Source: Candidatus Amarobacter glycogenicus (GTDB lineage: Bacteria; Chloroflexota; Dehalococcoidia; Tepidiformales; Tepidiformaceae). Taken from it: 15,685 nt of DNA. Numbering within the stretch: position 1 is the stretch's first letter; every line of letters starts with the position of its first letter. The stretch spans positions 1 through 15,685 of the forward strand of contig JADJZF010000017.1 of assembly GCA_016719395.1 (NCBI GenBank). Reading direction: 5' to 3'. The notes below the pieces were generated by a model. That model made no database searches. It was not told the origin of the DNA and worked only from the letters and a program-made list of their open reading frames with translations. Both the position numbers and the translations under genes were made by a program. Positions 14,612 to 15,685 of this stretch are shown piece by piece.

Positions 14612-15685
14612 ATGCCACTCCTCACCTTCCCCGACGGCTTCCAATGGGGCGCTGCCACCGCCGCCTACCAGATCGAGGGCGCCCACCGCGAAGACGACCG
14701 CGGCCTGTCCATCTGGGATACCTTCACCCACCAGCCCGGCACTATCCAGGACGGCGCTACCGGTGATGTCGCCTGCGACCACTACCACCGCTGCCAGGAA
14801 GACGTCGACCTGATGGCCGCCATCGGCCTGCAGACCTACCGTTTCTCGGTCTCGTGGTCGCGGGTGATGCCGTTCGGCAAGGGCGCTATCAACGAGAAGG
14901 GCCTCGCCTTCTACGACAGGCTCATCGACGCCCTCCTGGCGAAGAACATCGAGCCCATGCTCACTCTCTACCACTGGGACTTGCCCCAGTCGCTCCAGGA
15001 CCTCGGCGGTTGGGCGAACCGGTCGATCACCGACTGGTTCGCCGACTACGCGAACCTGATGTTCGAACGGTACGGCGACCGCGTGAAGAAGTGGGTGACG
15101 CTCAACGAGCCGTACATCTTCACCGACATCGGCCACCGGCGTGGCGTCATGGCGCCCGGCATCCGCGACCTCGCGATCTACGGACGGACCATCCACCATG
15201 CCCACCTGGCGCATGGCAAGGCGGTGCAGGCATTGCGGGCGAGCGGCAAGGGCGGCGAAATCGGCATCACCAACGCCAACTCCAGCTACGAACCCGCCGA
15301 CGACACGCCCGAGACCGCGGCCGCCGTGGAGCTCGCGCGCGACTTCGATTCGCGGCTCTTCCACGGCCCCGTCTTCGGCAAGGGTTATCCCCAGAGCGTC
15401 CTCGACTACCACGATGCGCGGAACGCGAGCCTCCCGATCGAGGAAGGCGACATGGCAATCATCGCCAGCCCGACCGACTTCCTCGGGACGAACCTCTATT
15501 CCCGCTCGCTTATCCAGGCCTCCCCCGGCCGTGGCGTCGGGTTCGCCTTCGCAGCGCCGCGGCTGCCGCTCCTGCCGATGGGTTACGAAGCCGCGCCACA
15601 CGCGCTTGGCGACTTCGTCCGCTGGGTTTCGAAGGAGTACGGCTACCCGAAGATCTACATCACCGAGAACGGCGTCTGCGACAAC
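14612..15685 (+). CDS. Glycoside hydrolase family 1 beta-glucosidase, 3' end outside window
   Basis: Hydrolyses beta-glucosides or galactosides by a retaining mechanism. 358 residues are in the window of the roughly 440-450 usual for GH1. It opens TFPDGFQWGAATAAYQIEGA, the classic N-terminal signature. The subsite His is in LTLYHWDLPQSLQ. The acid/base Glu is E166 in TLNEP, and the nucleophile Glu is E352 in IYITENG, six residues from the window edge. Other expected parts are TYRFSVSWSRVMP and DFLGTNLYSR. No signal peptide, so it is probably intracellular. An in-frame ATG at 14594 (MSRIPRMPLL) is an alternative start; 14612 matches the family better, and neither has a strong ribosome site. 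Divergent from the DUF3303 gene, with about 165 bp between starts. Confidence 0.95.
   Translation, partial: MPLLTFPDGFQWGAATAAYQIEGAHREDDRGLSIWDTFTHQPGTIQDGATGDVACDHYHRCQEDVDLMAAIGLQTYRFSVSWSRVMPFGKGAINEKGLAFYDRLIDALLAKNIEPMLTLYHWDLPQSLQDLGGWANRSITDWFADYANLMFERYGDRVKKWVTLNEPYIFTDIGHRRGVMAPGIRDLAIYGRTIHHAHLAHGKAVQALRASGKGGEIGITNANSSYEPADDTPETAAAVELARDFDSRLFHGPVFGKGYPQSVLDYHDARNASLPIEEGDMAIIASPTDFLGTNLYSRSLIQASPGRGVGFAFAAPRLPLLPMGYEAAPHALGDFVRWVSKEYGYPKIYITENGVCDN

Noticed and set aside
14435..15601. 388-codon minus-strand frame opposite the GH1 gene
   Set aside because: Antisense shadow; the plus strand reads a textbook GH1 enzyme with both catalytic glutamates.
1..15685. Mobile element, integrase, transposase or defence system
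   Set aside because: No transposase or integrase motifs, terminal repeats, attachment-site duplications or known defence domains were seen on either strand.

Overview
The window is GC-rich bacterial chromosomal DNA packed with genes on both strands. My best guess is a member of the Chloroflexota (Tepidiformia or Dehalococcoidia-like). That rests on a Thr-Pro-Thr rich linker in a secreted protein, a two-domain CaiB/BaiF CoA-transferase, a crotonase and an ER-type (SipW-like) signal peptidase; it is inference, not proof. Many genes are broken by single-base shifts, often in runs of G or C, while the reading on either side is fully gene-like. I read most of these as consensus errors in a low-accuracy assembly, and I give the gene extents I reconstruct across the shifts.

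Layout. 1-2103 (minus) is a secretion cluster: a small exported protein (1588-2103), a SipW/Sec11-type signal peptidase (931-1515) and an RTX-repeat exported protein that runs off the left edge (1-919). A perfect 15-bp inverted repeat separates the first two genes, and a hairpin-rich leader lies upstream (2104-2483). 2784-4162 (minus) is a badly frameshifted lipoprotein with an HEAVH zinc-protease motif. Its start codon abuts the stop of an intact enoyl-CoA hydratase (4163-4951). A DUF402 protein starts 11 bp away in the opposite direction. A gene-poor stretch with a 24-G run follows.

6239-9229 (plus) is a tightly overlapping four-gene operon: EamA permease, endonuclease III-like DNA glycosylase (COG2231/MagIII type), Nudix hydrolase, and an aminoglycoside/choline-kinase-fold phosphotransferase. 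9258-10585 (minus) holds a stand-alone receiver domain, an Hsp20 small heat-shock protein and a small uncharacterised protein. 10861-13097 (plus) is the double CaiB/BaiF protein; its stop overlaps the stop of a convergent aldo/keto reductase (13094-14037, minus), which follows a DUF3303 protein (14151-14447, minus). The right edge carries most of a family 1 beta-glycosidase (14612 onward, plus), with both catalytic glutamates present.

I did not find a clear new multi-gene system such as a defence island, CRISPR array or mobile element. The parts most worth a second look are the signal peptidase with its two putative local substrates, which share a motif just after the signal peptide; the structured leader above them; and the HEAVH lipoprotein.
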